From the NCBI RefSeq assembly GCF_003854935.1, contig NZ_CP033969.1:620001-684000 (forward strand): a stretch of DNA of 64,000 nt, written 5' to 3'. The DNA is from Cupriavidus pauculus. Lineage in GTDB: Bacteria; Pseudomonadota; Gammaproteobacteria; Burkholderiales; Burkholderiaceae. How positions within the stretch are numbered: the first letter of the stretch is position 1; each line of letters begins with the position of its first letter. Shown here piece by piece: positions 1 through 11,798 of the stretch. The notes under the pieces were generated by a model. That model did not search any database, was not told the origin of the DNA, and saw only the letters and a list, made by a program, of their open reading frames with translations. The translations under genes and the position numbers were made by a program.

Positions 1-166
1 GCAGCGTCAGGATGACCAGGATCGGCCGGATCAGCGTGTTGACGAGGCCCAGCACCAGCGCGGCAACCATCGCCGAGCCAAAGCCGCCGAGTTCGATGCC
101 GCTGAGCAGGTAGCTCACGAGGAACAGCGAGGCGGCGTTGATGATCCAGACAGCCAACAGTCTCAT
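1..166 (-). CDS. Phage-holin-family (4TM) membrane protein, partial
   Basis: Only the first 55 codons are inside the window; the gene runs off the left edge. The ATG at 166-164 is preceded by an AAGGAG-type ribosome site. The visible protein starts MRLLAVWIINAASLFLVSY and holds two hydrophobic segments separated by a short glycine-rich loop, followed by a conserved-looking NTLIRPIL stretch. This is typical of the small four-helix 'phage holin family' membrane proteins, which despite the name are usually chromosomal and of unknown function. It lies 118 bp downstream of ahcY on the same strand and is probably cotranscribed with it. In relatives metF often follows, but that would be outside the window (inference). 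Confidence 0.75.
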   Translation of the reverse strand, partial: MRLLAVWIINAASLFLVSYLLSGIELGGFGSAMVAALVLGLVNTLIRPILVILTL

Positions 167-283
167 TGCGACTCCTTTGTTCTTGGGATGGAGGACACCG
201 GCGGGGAGCGGCCAGGCGCCCCTCCCCGCCCCCGCTCCCGACGCGCGGGAGACGGGTGCAAACCGCGGGGCCAGCCCCGGCGA

Positions 284-1702
<1,419 letters not shown>

Positions 1703-1839
1703 GAGTCACTCCGGTGTAAGAGTGGCACGCGAACGGAACGGGAGGATGGCGGACGCGCCATGCGGCGGCTGGCAAACACAGCCGGATCGGGCATGACGGG
1801 CAGACAGGTCGACTCGCGCCCCGTGCGAAACCACGGAAC

Positions 1840-1908
1840 AGCGAGCGCCGTTGAGACATTCCGAGCCTGGCGGACGACAAGGCATCCGTTGCAACGCTCC
1901 TCGGAGTG
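1840..1908 (-). promoter_or_regulatory. SAH riboswitch in the ahcY leader
   Basis: Read on the minus strand, the leader carries CTCCGAGGAGCGTTGCAACG, then CAGGCTCGG, then AACGGCGCTCGC. These are the conserved blocks of the SAH riboswitch in order: CCGAG pairs with CTCGG, GAGCG pairs with CGCTC, and the GTTGCAAC block lies between. SAH riboswitches are known ON switches upstream of ahcY, metH and metF in proteobacteria. The aptamer begins about 7 nt after a TACAAT -10 element, so it should be the first thing transcribed. About 137 nt separate it from the ahcY start codon. Confidence 0.93.
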
Positions 1909-1913
1909 GCGGT

Positions 1914-1919
1914 ATTGTA
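1914..1919 (-). promoter_or_regulatory. Probable -10 element of the ahcY promoter
   Basis: TACAAT on the minus strand, placed so that transcription would start at about 1907, the 5' edge of the SAH aptamer. No convincing -35 hexamer is visible 17 bp upstream (CAGCTT). The assignment rests mainly on its position relative to the riboswitch. Confidence 0.6.
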
Positions 1920-1997
1920 GCGTGCCTGTTCGCGGCAAGCTGGCCGAATCGCCAGATTTTTTCCGCTTTTTTGTTTCCGACTGCTCCCGCCCTGCAC

Positions 1998-2828
1998 ATG
2001 CTCCCCACGCCACCCCGCACCCTGACCATCGCCGGTTCCGACTCCGGCGGCGGCGCCGGCATCCAGGCGGACCTGAAGACGTTTGCCGCGCTCGGCTGCT
2101 TTGGCATGAGCGCGATCACGGCCATCACGGCCCAGAACACGCTGGGCGTGACGGGCGTGCACGCCATTCCGGCCGAAATGGTGGCGGCCCAGATCGACGC
2201 CGTGGCCGACGACATCGGGGTGGACGCCGCCAAGACCGGCATGCTCGGCACGGCGTCCATCGTCGAGGCCGTGGCCGGCGCGGTGGACCGGCATGGCGTC
2301 GCCCGGCTCGTGGTGGACCCGGTGATGATCTCGACGTCGGGCGCGACGCTGTCCGACGATGCCACCAGCCAGGCCATGGTGCGCCTGCTGTTCCCGCGCG
2401 CGATGCTGGTCACGCCGAACCTGCCCGAGGCGTCGTACCTGCTCGGGCGCCGCATCGCCCGCCGCGCCGACATGGAAGCCGCCGCGGCCGAACTGCTGGC
2501 GATGGGCTGCCGGGCCGTGCTGCTCAAGGGCGGCCATCTGGAGGACGACGGCCCGGCCGCCGCCGGTCTTGACGACCTGCTGATGCTGGCCGACGGCACC
2601 GTCCGTGTATTCACGCATCCGCGCATCGACACCCCGAACCTGCATGGCACCGGCTGCACGCTGGCGGCGGCCATTGCGTCGCAGCTCGCGCGCGGCGACG
2701 CCCTGCCCGACGCCGTGGGCACCGCGCTCGACTTCGTGGCCCAGGCCATCGCGGCGGGCGCGCATCTGCGCCTGGGCGCCGGCAACGGCCCGCTGAACCA
2801 CGGCTTCGCGCCGCGCGTGCTGGGCTGA
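1998..2828 (+). CDS. thiD: Hydroxymethylpyrimidine/phosphomethylpyrimidine kinase
   Basis: Phosphorylates HMP and then HMP-P to HMP-PP, the pyrimidine half of thiamine. From the ATG at 1998 the protein is 276 aa, normal for ThiD. Ribokinase-fold hallmarks are present: the N-terminal [18 protein letters not shown] substrate loop, the central VVDPVMIST block, and the C-terminal [12 protein letters not shown] anion-hole/catalytic motif. The same frame is open further upstream, but that stretch covers the divergent ahcY leader and lacks ThiD similarity, so I reject a longer form. It is separate from the TPP-controlled thi operon, which lacks thiD, and so supplies the missing step. Confidence 0.95.
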   Translation: MLPTPPRTLTIAGSDSGGGAGIQADLKTFAALGCFGMSAITAITAQNTLGVTGVHAIPAEMVAAQIDAVADDIGVDAAKTGMLGTASIVEAVAGAVDRHGVARLVVDPVMISTSGATLSDDATSQAMVRLLFPRAMLVTPNLPEASYLLGRRIARRADMEAAAAELLAMGCRAVLLKGGHLEDDGPAAAGLDDLLMLADGTVRVFTHPRIDTPNLHGTGCTLAAAIASQLARGDALPDAVGTALDFVAQAIAAGAHLRLGAGNGPLNHGFAPRVLG

Positions 2829-2834
2829 ACCGCG

Positions 2835-3284
2835 ATGCAGACGCTACAGGACATCGACCTGCGCCACGATCCCGCCGCGCGCTGGTACGTCAAGGATGAA
2901 ACGGTGCAGGTGACGTTCGCCGCCGAACCGGGCGAGCTGGCCAGCCGCGAGGGCCCCAACCGCTACCGGGTGGCCGACGCCATCGTGACCGGCGCCACGG
3001 GCGACCGCTGGGTGGTGTCGCGCGACCGCTTCGACGCCCGCTACGTCGCGGCGGGGCCGCAAGCGCACGGCGAGCCCGGCCCGTATCGCAGCCAGCCCGT
3101 GCCGGTGCTGGCCAAGGCCATGCCGCAGCCGTTCGCCATCGCCCGCTCGGCCGGCGGCGACGTGCTGACCGGCAAGCCCGGCGACTGGCTGATGCAGTAC
3201 GCGCCCGGCGACCATGGGATCACCGAGCGCGCACGGTTCGAAGCGGTGTACCGCCCGGCCCCGGGCGGCGATCCGGCGGCCTAG
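2835..3284 (+). CDS. PGDYG-domain-like protein of unknown function
   Basis: A 149-aa soluble protein starting 6 bp after thiD and probably cotranscribed with it. Near residues 118-128 it carries [15 protein letters not shown], resembling the 'PGDYG' repeat family of small uncharacterised proteobacterial proteins. No signal peptide, membrane segment or catalytic motif is visible. The stop codon overlaps that of the convergent thioesterase gene in a CTAG sequence at 3281-3284. Function is unknown; the family call is by motif recall only. Confidence 0.75.
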   Translation: MQTLQDIDLRHDPAARWYVKDETVQVTFAAEPGELASREGPNRYRVADAIVTGATGDRWVVSRDRFDARYVAAGPQAHGEPGPYRSQPVPVLAKAMPQPFAIARSAGGDVLTGKPGDWLMQYAPGDHGITERARFEAVYRPAPGGDPAA

Positions 3285-3715
3285 TTCCCGCCGGCCAGCT
3301 GCACGAGCTTGAACGACGCCCGGGCCACGCAGCAGACCGTGCCCGACGCGTCGCGAGCCTCGCCCTCGCAGAACGCGATCTTGTTGCCCCGGCGCATCGT
3401 GCGCGCCTCGAACGTCAGTTCCCCGCGCGCGGCGGCCAGGAAATGGGTCGACATGTCGATCGTGATGACCCCCACGTCCAGCGGCGCATGCGACCGCGCC
3501 GCGCCGCTCAGCGTGAAATCGAGCACCGCCATCAGCGTGCCGCCGTGCACGTCGCCCCGGCTGTTCACCACATGCGGATTGGCCGGCAGCCGCGTGCGGC
3601 ACAGCCCGTCTTCCATGTGCACCGGCTGCAGGCCCAGCAGCCGCATCAGCGGAATCTCGATACCGAAATAAGGCTTGTCCGGCGTACCCGGTGCCGCGGG
3701 GATGATCTCGTTCAC
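3281..3715 (-). CDS. PaaI-type hotdog-fold thioesterase
   Basis: Predicted 144-aa acyl-CoA thioesterase of the PaaI/4HBT family. The family signature is seen in NSRGDVHGGTLMAVLDFTLS (about residues 48-67), where HGG and the following acidic residue line the active site. I chose a GTG start at 3715 because AGAGGAA sits 6-7 nt upstream; a longer form to 3976 would have to read through the palindromic repeat at 3901-3941. It converges with the PGDYG-like gene and shares a CTAG stop overlap with it. The substrate cannot be told from sequence. Confidence 0.85.
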   Translation of the reverse strand: MNEIIPAAPGTPDKPYFGIEIPLMRLLGLQPVHMEDGLCRTRLPANPHVVNSRGDVHGGTLMAVLDFTLSGAARSHAPLDVGVITIDMSTHFLAAARGELTFEARTMRRGNKIAFCEGEARDASGTVCCVARASFKLVQLAGGN

Positions 3716-3990
3716 TGCTGTTTCCTCTCGTGCGGGTTCCGTATGGCGGAACCTCGATCCTTTGGTGACTGGACGGAGAGCATATGCGGATTCGCCGGCA
3801 GCCGGAAGCCAGGCTGGCCGGTTAGCGGACAAAGGATGGGGGCGGTGACCGGGCCGGATCGGCCTTGCAGGACAGGAATTGGGGGAGACGGACGCGTTCG
3901 CTCCCCTCTCACGCAGGCGGGAGAGGGGCCGGGGGTGAGGGCCAGCGGTACAAACTGCCACCACCCCCACAAGCAAAACCCAACAAACCC
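3716..3990. other. Intergenic region with one dispersed palindromic repeat
   Basis: This 275-bp gap lies between thiE (ending at 3991) and the thioesterase start. Its only clear element is one copy of the 41-nt dispersed repeat (3901-3941). I see no gene. Confidence 0.7.
3901..3941 (-). repeat. Dispersed 41-nt palindromic repeat, copy 1
   Basis: Core CCCCTCTC-acgcaggcg-GGAGAGGGG followed by a CGGGGGTGAGGG tail. This is the same asymmetric palindrome found in seven other places in the window. The orientation is given as minus relative to the copy at 13371, where the tail precedes the palindrome. Confidence 0.9.
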
Positions 3991-5121
3991 TCAGCCAAAC
4001 ACCCCGATCAACCCGGCCACCGCCGCCGGCACATCGTCGGCCTCGGTGATCGCGCGCACCACGGCTGCGCTGCCGACGCCCACGGCCAGCACTTCGCGCA
4101 GGTTGTCGGCGTTGACGCCGCCGATGCCGACCAGCGACGGAATCACCGGCTGCATCACTTTCACGTAGGCCCGGAAGCGGCCCATGCCCTGCGGCTGGGT
4201 GGGCATGACCTTGGTGGTGGTCGGGAAGATCGCGCCAAGGGCGAGGTAGCTGGGCTGGATGGCCGCCACGCGCAGCATTTCGGCGTAGCCGTGCGTCGAC
4301 ACGCCCAGGCGCAGGCCCGAAGCGCGGATGGCGTCGAGGTCGGCGTCGTCCAGGTCTTCCTGGCCCAGGTGGATGCCGTAGATGCCGCTGTCGCCGCCGC
4401 AGGCCGCGTGGTGGTCGATCGCCACGCGCCAGTGGTCGTTGATGAACAGGCGTGACGCCGAGCCCTTGGCCGCGTTGGCGGCCCGGACCACTTCGGCGCG
4501 CACGGCGGCGGCATCGTCAGACTTGAAGCGCAACTGCACGGTCGGCACCTGCAGCGGTACCAGCCGCTCGATCCACGCGGCGGTGGGCATCACGGCGTAG
4601 AGGCCCAGGTCCGGCGGGCACTGGGCGAAGGCGGCGGGCGGCTGGTCCGGCGACGCCAGCGCGGGCTGCCGCACACGCGGGAAGCGGCCGAAATCGGCGG
4701 GCCACGCGGTGCTGCCCGGCTGCCAGGCGCGTGCGATGCACAGCGCGTCGTGGGCCGGGAAATGCAGCGACAGCGCCGCGGTCAGCACGGCCACGAACGC
4801 CGGCGAGTGCGGCGCGCCGTCATCGGCGTCCGATGCCAGCACCCAGGTGCCCATCCACGACCGCACGGTGTCGATCCAGCGGCCGCCCTCGCGCACGGTG
4901 GCGATCAGCACCGCATTGGCGCCGGCCACGCGATCGACCGCCGCTGCCGGCGCCTCGCCCTCGGCCAGCAGCACGTCGTGGCGGCCCAGCGTGGCGGGCG
5001 CGTCGGCCAGCGTCCACGCCTGCCACGGCGTGGCGTCGTGCCCGAACACCGGCGCGTAGCGCCGCGCCAGATCCTCGAACAATGCGGCGTCGATGGCCGC
5101 GGCTACGCCCTGGCGCGTCAT
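3991..5121 (-). CDS. thiE: Thiamine-phosphate synthase with extra N-terminal domain
   Basis: Couples HMP-PP and thiazole phosphate to thiamine phosphate. The C-terminal ~200 residues of this 376-aa protein are a normal TMP synthase: GLYAVMP, VPTVQLRFK, INDHWRVAIDHHA, GIYGIHLGQEDL, LGVSTHGY, LALGAIFPTTTK, and the C-terminal VGIGGVN phosphate loop. About 165 residues precede this domain, where ThiE is normally only ~210 aa in total. The extension ends in a segment (AFVAVLTAALSLHFPAHDAL) loosely like the C-terminus of ribokinase-type ThiD. The start at 5121 overlaps the thiG stop by 4 bp (ATGA), implying translational coupling. It is the last gene of the TPP-regulated operon. Confidence 0.93.
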   Translation of the reverse strand: MTRQGVAAAIDAALFEDLARRYAPVFGHDATPWQAWTLADAPATLGRHDVLLAEGEAPAAAVDRVAGANAVLIATVREGGRWIDTVRSWMGTWVLASDADDGAPHSPAFVAVLTAALSLHFPAHDALCIARAWQPGSTAWPADFGRFPRVRQPALASPDQPPAAFAQCPPDLGLYAVMPTAAWIERLVPLQVPTVQLRFKSDDAAAVRAEVVRAANAAKGSASRLFINDHWRVAIDHHAACGGDSGIYGIHLGQEDLDDADLDAIRASGLRLGVSTHGYAEMLRVAAIQPSYLALGAIFPTTTKVMPTQPQGMGRFRAYVKVMQPVIPSLVGIGGVNADNLREVLAVGVGSAAVVRAITEADDVPAAVAGLIGVFG

Positions 5122-5966
5122 GCGCGGTCCTCCGCGCCCTCGGCGTGCCAGAACGGCATGCCCACCACCGGCGTGCTGGCCTGCGCCACCTCGCGCTCGG
5201 GCATCGGCCCGGCCAGGTAGGCGGTGCGCCCGGCCTCCACGGCCAGCGCAAACGCGCGCGCCATGTTCACCGGATACGCGGCCTGCGCCACGGCCGTGTT
5301 CAGCAGCACGCCGTCGTAGCCCCATTCCAGCACCTGCGCCGCGTGCGACGGCAGGCCCAGCCCGGCATCGACGATCAGCGGCGTATCGGGCAGGCGGTCG
5401 CGCAGCGTGCGCATGGCGTGCGGATTCACCGCGCCCCGGCCCGTGCCGATCGGCGCGGCCCACGGCATCAGCGCCTGGCAGCCCACGTCCAGCAGGCGCC
5501 GGCACAGCACCAGGTCCTCGGTGCAGTACGGCAGCACCTTGAAACCTTCCTTGACCAGCGTCTCGGCCACGGCCGGCATGTTCAGCGTGTCGGGCTGCAG
5601 CGTGTAGTCGTCGCCAATCAGCTCCAGCTTGATCCAGTCGGTCTCGAACACCTCGCGCGCCATCATGGCCGTGGTGATGACCTCCTGCGCGGTGAAGCAG
5701 CCGGCGGTGTTGGGCAGCACCGGCACGCCCAGCGTGCGCAGCATCTGCCAGAACGTGTCGCCGCCCAGCGTCTGGCCGTCGCCGCTGCCCACCGCCGTCT
5801 GGCGGCGCAGCGCCACGGTGATCATGGCCGGGCGCGACGCCTCCACGGCCGCCTGCAGCGTGGCCGGCGACGGGTAGCGCGCGGTGCCCAGCAGCAGCCG
5901 GGAGTTGAACGATTCCCCGTACAGCACGAACGGATCGCGCAAGGTTTCAGTCGGTTCGAATGTCAT
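5118..5966 (-). CDS. thiG: Thiazole synthase
   Basis: Builds the thiazole phosphate ring from deoxyxylulose phosphate, dehydroglycine and the thiocarboxylate of ThiS. The protein is 282 aa, normal for the family. The Schiff-base lysine lies in WIKLELIGD (about residue 125); PNTAGC, LMPWAAPIGTG and the GVLLNTAVA phosphate-binding loop are all present. It is the fourth gene of the thi operon: 7 bp downstream of thiS and overlapping thiE by 4 bp. Confidence 0.97.
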   Translation of the reverse strand: MTFEPTETLRDPFVLYGESFNSRLLLGTARYPSPATLQAAVEASRPAMITVALRRQTAVGSGDGQTLGGDTFWQMLRTLGVPVLPNTAGCFTAQEVITTAMMAREVFETDWIKLELIGDDYTLQPDTLNMPAVAETLVKEGFKVLPYCTEDLVLCRRLLDVGCQALMPWAAPIGTGRGAVNPHAMRTLRDRLPDTPLIVDAGLGLPSHAAQVLEWGYDGVLLNTAVAQAAYPVNMARAFALAVEAGRTAYLAGPMPEREVAQASTPVVGMPFWHAEGAEDRA

Positions 5967-5973
5967 GGTGTGG

Positions 5974-6171
5974 TCAGCCTCCCGTCACGGGTTGCACGAG
6001 GTCGATCTGGTCGCCCGCGTTGAGCGCGGTGGCCGCATGGGCGGCGCGCGGCACGAACTGGCCGTTCACGGCGGCCGCGAACGGCGGCGCGATGGCCGCG
6101 GCCGTCACGGCGTCCGCCAGCGTGGCGGCGTCTGGCAGGTCCAGCGGTTGGCCATTGAGCAGGATTTTCAT
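5974..6171 (-). CDS. thiS: Thiamine biosynthesis sulfur carrier protein ThiS
   Basis: A 65-aa ubiquitin-fold sulfur carrier ending in the required Gly-Gly (QPVTGG), whose terminal carboxylate becomes the thiocarboxylate that donates sulfur to ThiG. It starts with the typical MKILLNGQPLDL strand. It is flanked by thiO (16 bp) and thiG (7 bp) on the same strand. No thiF-like activating enzyme is nearby, so the adenylating enzyme must be encoded elsewhere. Confidence 0.95.
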   Translation of the reverse strand: MKILLNGQPLDLPDAATLADAVTAAAIAPPFAAAVNGQFVPRAAHAATALNAGDQIDLVQPVTGG

Positions 6172-6187
6172 GGTCGGGGGGTTCGGG

Positions 6188-7399
6188 TTAATGCAGCGTG
6201 CCGCCGGACGCGTCGGACCGCGCGCGCCGGCCGGATGATGCCGGGTCGGACACGGCCTCGATCATGCCGGGCCAGCGCAGCGCGGCCGGCACGGCGTGGG
6301 CGGCCGGATCGGCGTCCAGCATCGCGCGCACCACGTGGCAGGCGGCCTCGGTCACGGCCGGCGCGATCAGCCAGCCGTGGCGGTACAGGCCGTTGACGCG
6401 CACCACGCGGGCCCGCTGGTCCACGCGGATCGCGGGCAGGTGGTCGGGCCGGGTCGGGCGGCGCTGGACGTTGAGTTCCAGCACGCGCGCCTCGCCAAAG
6501 GCGGGATGCAGCGAATGGGCCGCCGACAGCAGCTCCAGCGCCGAGCGCACGCTCATCGGCGATTCGTCCTCGCTTTCCAGCTCGGTGGCGCCAATCACAT
6601 ACAGGTCGTTCGGCTTCGGCGCGATGTAGATCGGGTAGCGCGGATGCAGCAGGCGCACCGGGCGGTGCAGCTTCACGTCCGGCGCGTGGACGCGGACAAC
6701 CTCGCCACGCAGCCCGCGCAGCCCCGGCAGCGCCTGGCCGCCGGCCGCGCCGGCTTCGGCCCATGCCGCGCGGGCGCCCAGGCCCCGGCAGTCCAGCACC
6801 ACGCCGGCGTGGATGCCCAGCGCGGGCAGCGCATCGGCGTCGATCTCGCCCGCTTCCCACACGCAGTGCAGCCCTTCCTCGATCGCGCACGCCAGCAGCG
6901 CGCGCATGGCGCCACGGTTGTCGAGCTGGCCTTCGCCCTGCAGCAGCAGGCCCTGCGGAAAGCGGCCCGCCAGCGCGGGTTCCACCTGGCCGACGCCATT
7001 GCCGTCCAGCGCGCGCAGCCGCGCCTGCACCAGTTCCGGCGGCGCCACGGCGCGCATGCGGCCCGTGAACAGGGACACCTCGCTGCGGTCACGCGCGTGC
7101 CAGACCACTAGCGTGCCGTCTTCCTGGAAGAACACCGGCTCGGGCAATTCCTGCAGCCAGGTGCGCCACAGGTCGACGCTGGCGATGCCCAGGTCGACGA
7201 TGCGCCGTTCGGCGATGGCTGATTCCGCCAGCGGCGCCAGCATGGCCGCGGCCACGTGCGCGGCCGATCCGCTGCCGTCGGGGCCGCCCCGCTCCACCAG
7301 CGCCACGCGGGCACCGGCGCGCACCAGTTGCCAGGCGGACAAACGTCCGGCCAGGCCGGCGCCGAGGATGGCGACATCGAAGGACTGTACTGCTGTCAT
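6188..7399 (-). CDS. thiO: Glycine oxidase, FAD-dependent
   Basis: Oxidises glycine to iminoglycine, the dehydroglycine precursor used by ThiG in aerobes that lack the radical enzyme ThiH. The 403-aa protein opens with the FAD-binding FDVAILGAGLAGRLSAW Rossmann motif (residues 6-22) and ends with the DAO-family block VVRVNGLYRHGWLIAPAV. I took the ATG at 7399 because the conserved domain begins six residues later; an ATG at 7426 is also in frame and neither has an ideal ribosome site. It is the second gene of the thi operon, 172 bp after thiC. That gap is GC-rich and holds no recognisable gene. Confidence 0.92.
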   Translation of the reverse strand: MTAVQSFDVAILGAGLAGRLSAWQLVRAGARVALVERGGPDGSGSAAHVAAAMLAPLAESAIAERRIVDLGIASVDLWRTWLQELPEPVFFQEDGTLVVWHARDRSEVSLFTGRMRAVAPPELVQARLRALDGNGVGQVEPALAGRFPQGLLLQGEGQLDNRGAMRALLACAIEEGLHCVWEAGEIDADALPALGIHAGVVLDCRGLGARAAWAEAGAAGGQALPGLRGLRGEVVRVHAPDVKLHRPVRLLHPRYPIYIAPKPNDLYVIGATELESEDESPMSVRSALELLSAAHSLHPAFGEARVLELNVQRRPTRPDHLPAIRVDQRARVVRVNGLYRHGWLIAPAVTEAACHVVRAMLDADPAAHAVPAALRWPGMIEAVSDPASSGRRARSDASGGTLH

Positions 7400-7571
7400 A
7401 AGCTTGCTTGCCGGCGGCGTTGGCATCCTGCGTGGCGCCGCCGGCCTCCTGTTGGGTGAATACCGCCGCGCCGCGTGGGGGCGCCGCGCGCGGGACTCTG
7501 TACTGCGGTACTGCGGGGCGGGACGCCGCGTGGGCGCCCGCCCGTCCTGCAAGGTACGGCGTGGATGGCGC

Positions 7572-9931
<2,360 letters not shown>

Positions 9932-11617
9932 ATGACCGCCACATCCGTTGCCGACGCCGGCAGCGCGCAGACCCACAGCGTGTTCAACCAGGTGCCCGAC
10001 CTGGCCGACTACAACCTGTTCGCGTCGGACCCCGGGCTGCGCGCGGCGCTGGACCGGCTGGGCGGCGGCTGGCACGCCGACGCGCTGGACGGCTACGGCG
10101 CGCGGCTGGGCGAGCCCGAGGTGCAGGCCTGGGCCGCCGACGCCAACCGCTACGCGCCCGAGCTGCACACCCACAGCCGCACCGGCGAGCGCATCGACAC
10201 CGTGCAGTTTCATCCCGCCTGGCACCAGTTGCTGGCGCTGCTGCGCAGCCAGCAGTTGCAGGCGCTGCCGTTCGCGCAGCCGCGCCCCGGCGCCTGGGCA
10301 GCGCGCACCGCCGGCTACTTCCTGCAGGCCCAGGTGGAATCGGGCTCGCTGTGCCCCACGACGATGACGTTTGCGAGCATCCCGGTGCTGTCCAAGGAGC
10401 CGGCGCTGTTTGGCGACCTGGCGCCGCGGCTGTTCGATACCGGGCACGACGCCCGCGACCTGCCCTGGCGCGACAAGACGGCCGTGATGATCGGCATGGG
10501 CATGACCGAGAAACAGGGCGGCTCCGACGTGCGCGCCAACACCACGGTGGCGCTGCCGGTACGCGGCGACGGGCGCGGGGCCGAATATGCGCTGACCGGC
10601 CACAAATGGTTCTTCTCGGCGCCGATGTGCGACGCGCACCTGGTCGTCGCGCGGATGGGCGCGGCCGACGGCCCGCTGTCGTGCTTCTTCGTGCCGCGCT
10701 TCCGCGACGACGGCAGCAAGAACCTCATCCTGATCCAGCGGCTCAAGGACAAGCTCGGCAACCGCTCCAATTCCAGCAGCGAGGTGGAATTCCGCGGCGC
10801 CACGGGCATCCTGATCGGCGAGGAGGGCCGCGGCATCCCGACCATCATCGAGATGGCCACCAACACCCGGCTCGACTGCGTGATCGGCAGCGCCGCGCTG
10901 CTGCGGGCCGGGCTGGTGCAGGCGCTGCACCACGCGCGCCATCGCATGGCATTCGGCCGCCTGCTGGCCGACCAGCCGCTGATGCGCAACGTGCTGGCGG
11001 ACCTGGCGCTGGAATCCGAGGCCGCCACGCAGATGATGATGGCGCTGGCCCACGCGTTCGAGCACACCGACGCCGACCCGCTGGCCGCCGCCTGGAAGCG
11101 CGTGATGACGCCGGCCGCCAAGTTCTGGATCTGCAAGCGCGCGCTGGAAGCCACCGGCGAGGCCATGGAGGTCTGGGGCGGCAACGGCTACGTGGAGGAA
11201 GGCCCGATGGCGCGGCTGTACCGCGAGGCGCCGGTCAATTCGATCTGGGAAGGCTCGGGCAACATCATGTGCCTGGATGTGCTGCGCGCGCTACAGCGCA
11301 ATCCCGACGACGGCGCGCGGGTCTTGCAGGACCTTGCGCGGCTGTCCAACGGCGACGCGGCGGTGCGGGCCGAACTGGCGTCGCTGCAGGCCATGCTGCA
11401 CGGCCCGGCGGAATCGCTCGAAGGCAGCGCCCGCCGCCTGGCGCAGGGGCTGGTGCTGACCGCGCAGGCCGCGCTGATGATCGCGCACGCGCATCCGGAG
11501 TCGGCGGCGCAGTTCGTCGCCAGCCGCCTGGGCCGCCAGCACGGCCGCGTGTTCGGCACGCTGGATGCCGATAACGCCACCCTACAGCGCATCGCAACGC
11601 GCGCCTGGCCGGCCTGA
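9932..11617 (+). CDS. aidB: AidB-like acyl-CoA dehydrogenase-family flavoprotein
   Basis: A 561-aa flavoprotein that matches the E. coli AidB subgroup rather than ordinary acyl-CoA dehydrogenases. It has the N-terminal THSVFNQVPDL, the RIDTVQFHPAWH region, GSLCPTTMTFAS, IGMGMTEKQGGSDVRANTT, GHKWFFSAPM, and MEVWGGNGYVEEGPMARLYR with VNSIWEGSGN. AidB is induced in the Ada alkylation response, binds DNA and is thought to protect it; isovaleryl-CoA dehydrogenase activity has been reported as weak. The ATG at 9932 has CAGGAG 7-8 nt upstream. No ada gene is nearby, so the link to alkylation damage here is only by family. Confidence 0.9.
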   Translation: MTATSVADAGSAQTHSVFNQVPDLADYNLFASDPGLRAALDRLGGGWHADALDGYGARLGEPEVQAWAADANRYAPELHTHSRTGERIDTVQFHPAWHQLLALLRSQQLQALPFAQPRPGAWAARTAGYFLQAQVESGSLCPTTMTFASIPVLSKEPALFGDLAPRLFDTGHDARDLPWRDKTAVMIGMGMTEKQGGSDVRANTTVALPVRGDGRGAEYALTGHKWFFSAPMCDAHLVVARMGAADGPLSCFFVPRFRDDGSKNLILIQRLKDKLGNRSNSSSEVEFRGATGILIGEEGRGIPTIIEMATNTRLDCVIGSAALLRAGLVQALHHARHRMAFGRLLADQPLMRNVLADLALESEAATQMMMALAHAFEHTDADPLAAAWKRVMTPAAKFWICKRALEATGEAMEVWGGNGYVEEGPMARLYREAPVNSIWEGSGNIMCLDVLRALQRNPDDGARVLQDLARLSNGDAAVRAELASLQAMLHGPAESLEGSARRLAQGLVLTAQAALMIAHAHPESAAQFVASRLGRQHGRVFGTLDADNATLQRIATRAWPA

Positions 11618-11631
11618 AGGGCGCCGGCGGC

Positions 11632-11658
11632 ACCGCTGTGCGGAAATCGCACAGCGGT
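11632..11658 (+). terminator. Perfect 11-bp hairpin after the AidB-like gene
   Basis: ACCGCTGTGCG-GAAAT-CGCACAGCGGT is a perfect inverted repeat 14 bp past the stop codon. It is not followed by a T-run (TTGCTG follows), so if it ends transcription it does so weakly or with Rho; it may instead be an operator or an mRNA 3' stabiliser. Confidence 0.4.
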
Positions 11659-11798
11659 TGCTGCAAGGCACCATGGGCCGCTTCAGCAGTGACGGCCCCT
11701 GCCGTAAACGTTGTGGCGACGGGCTCCCCGCCCGCCTGCGAAAACCAAGTCGCCCACAACGGACGGCCCCGCCAAGCAACGCGGGCCGCCACCCCCTC

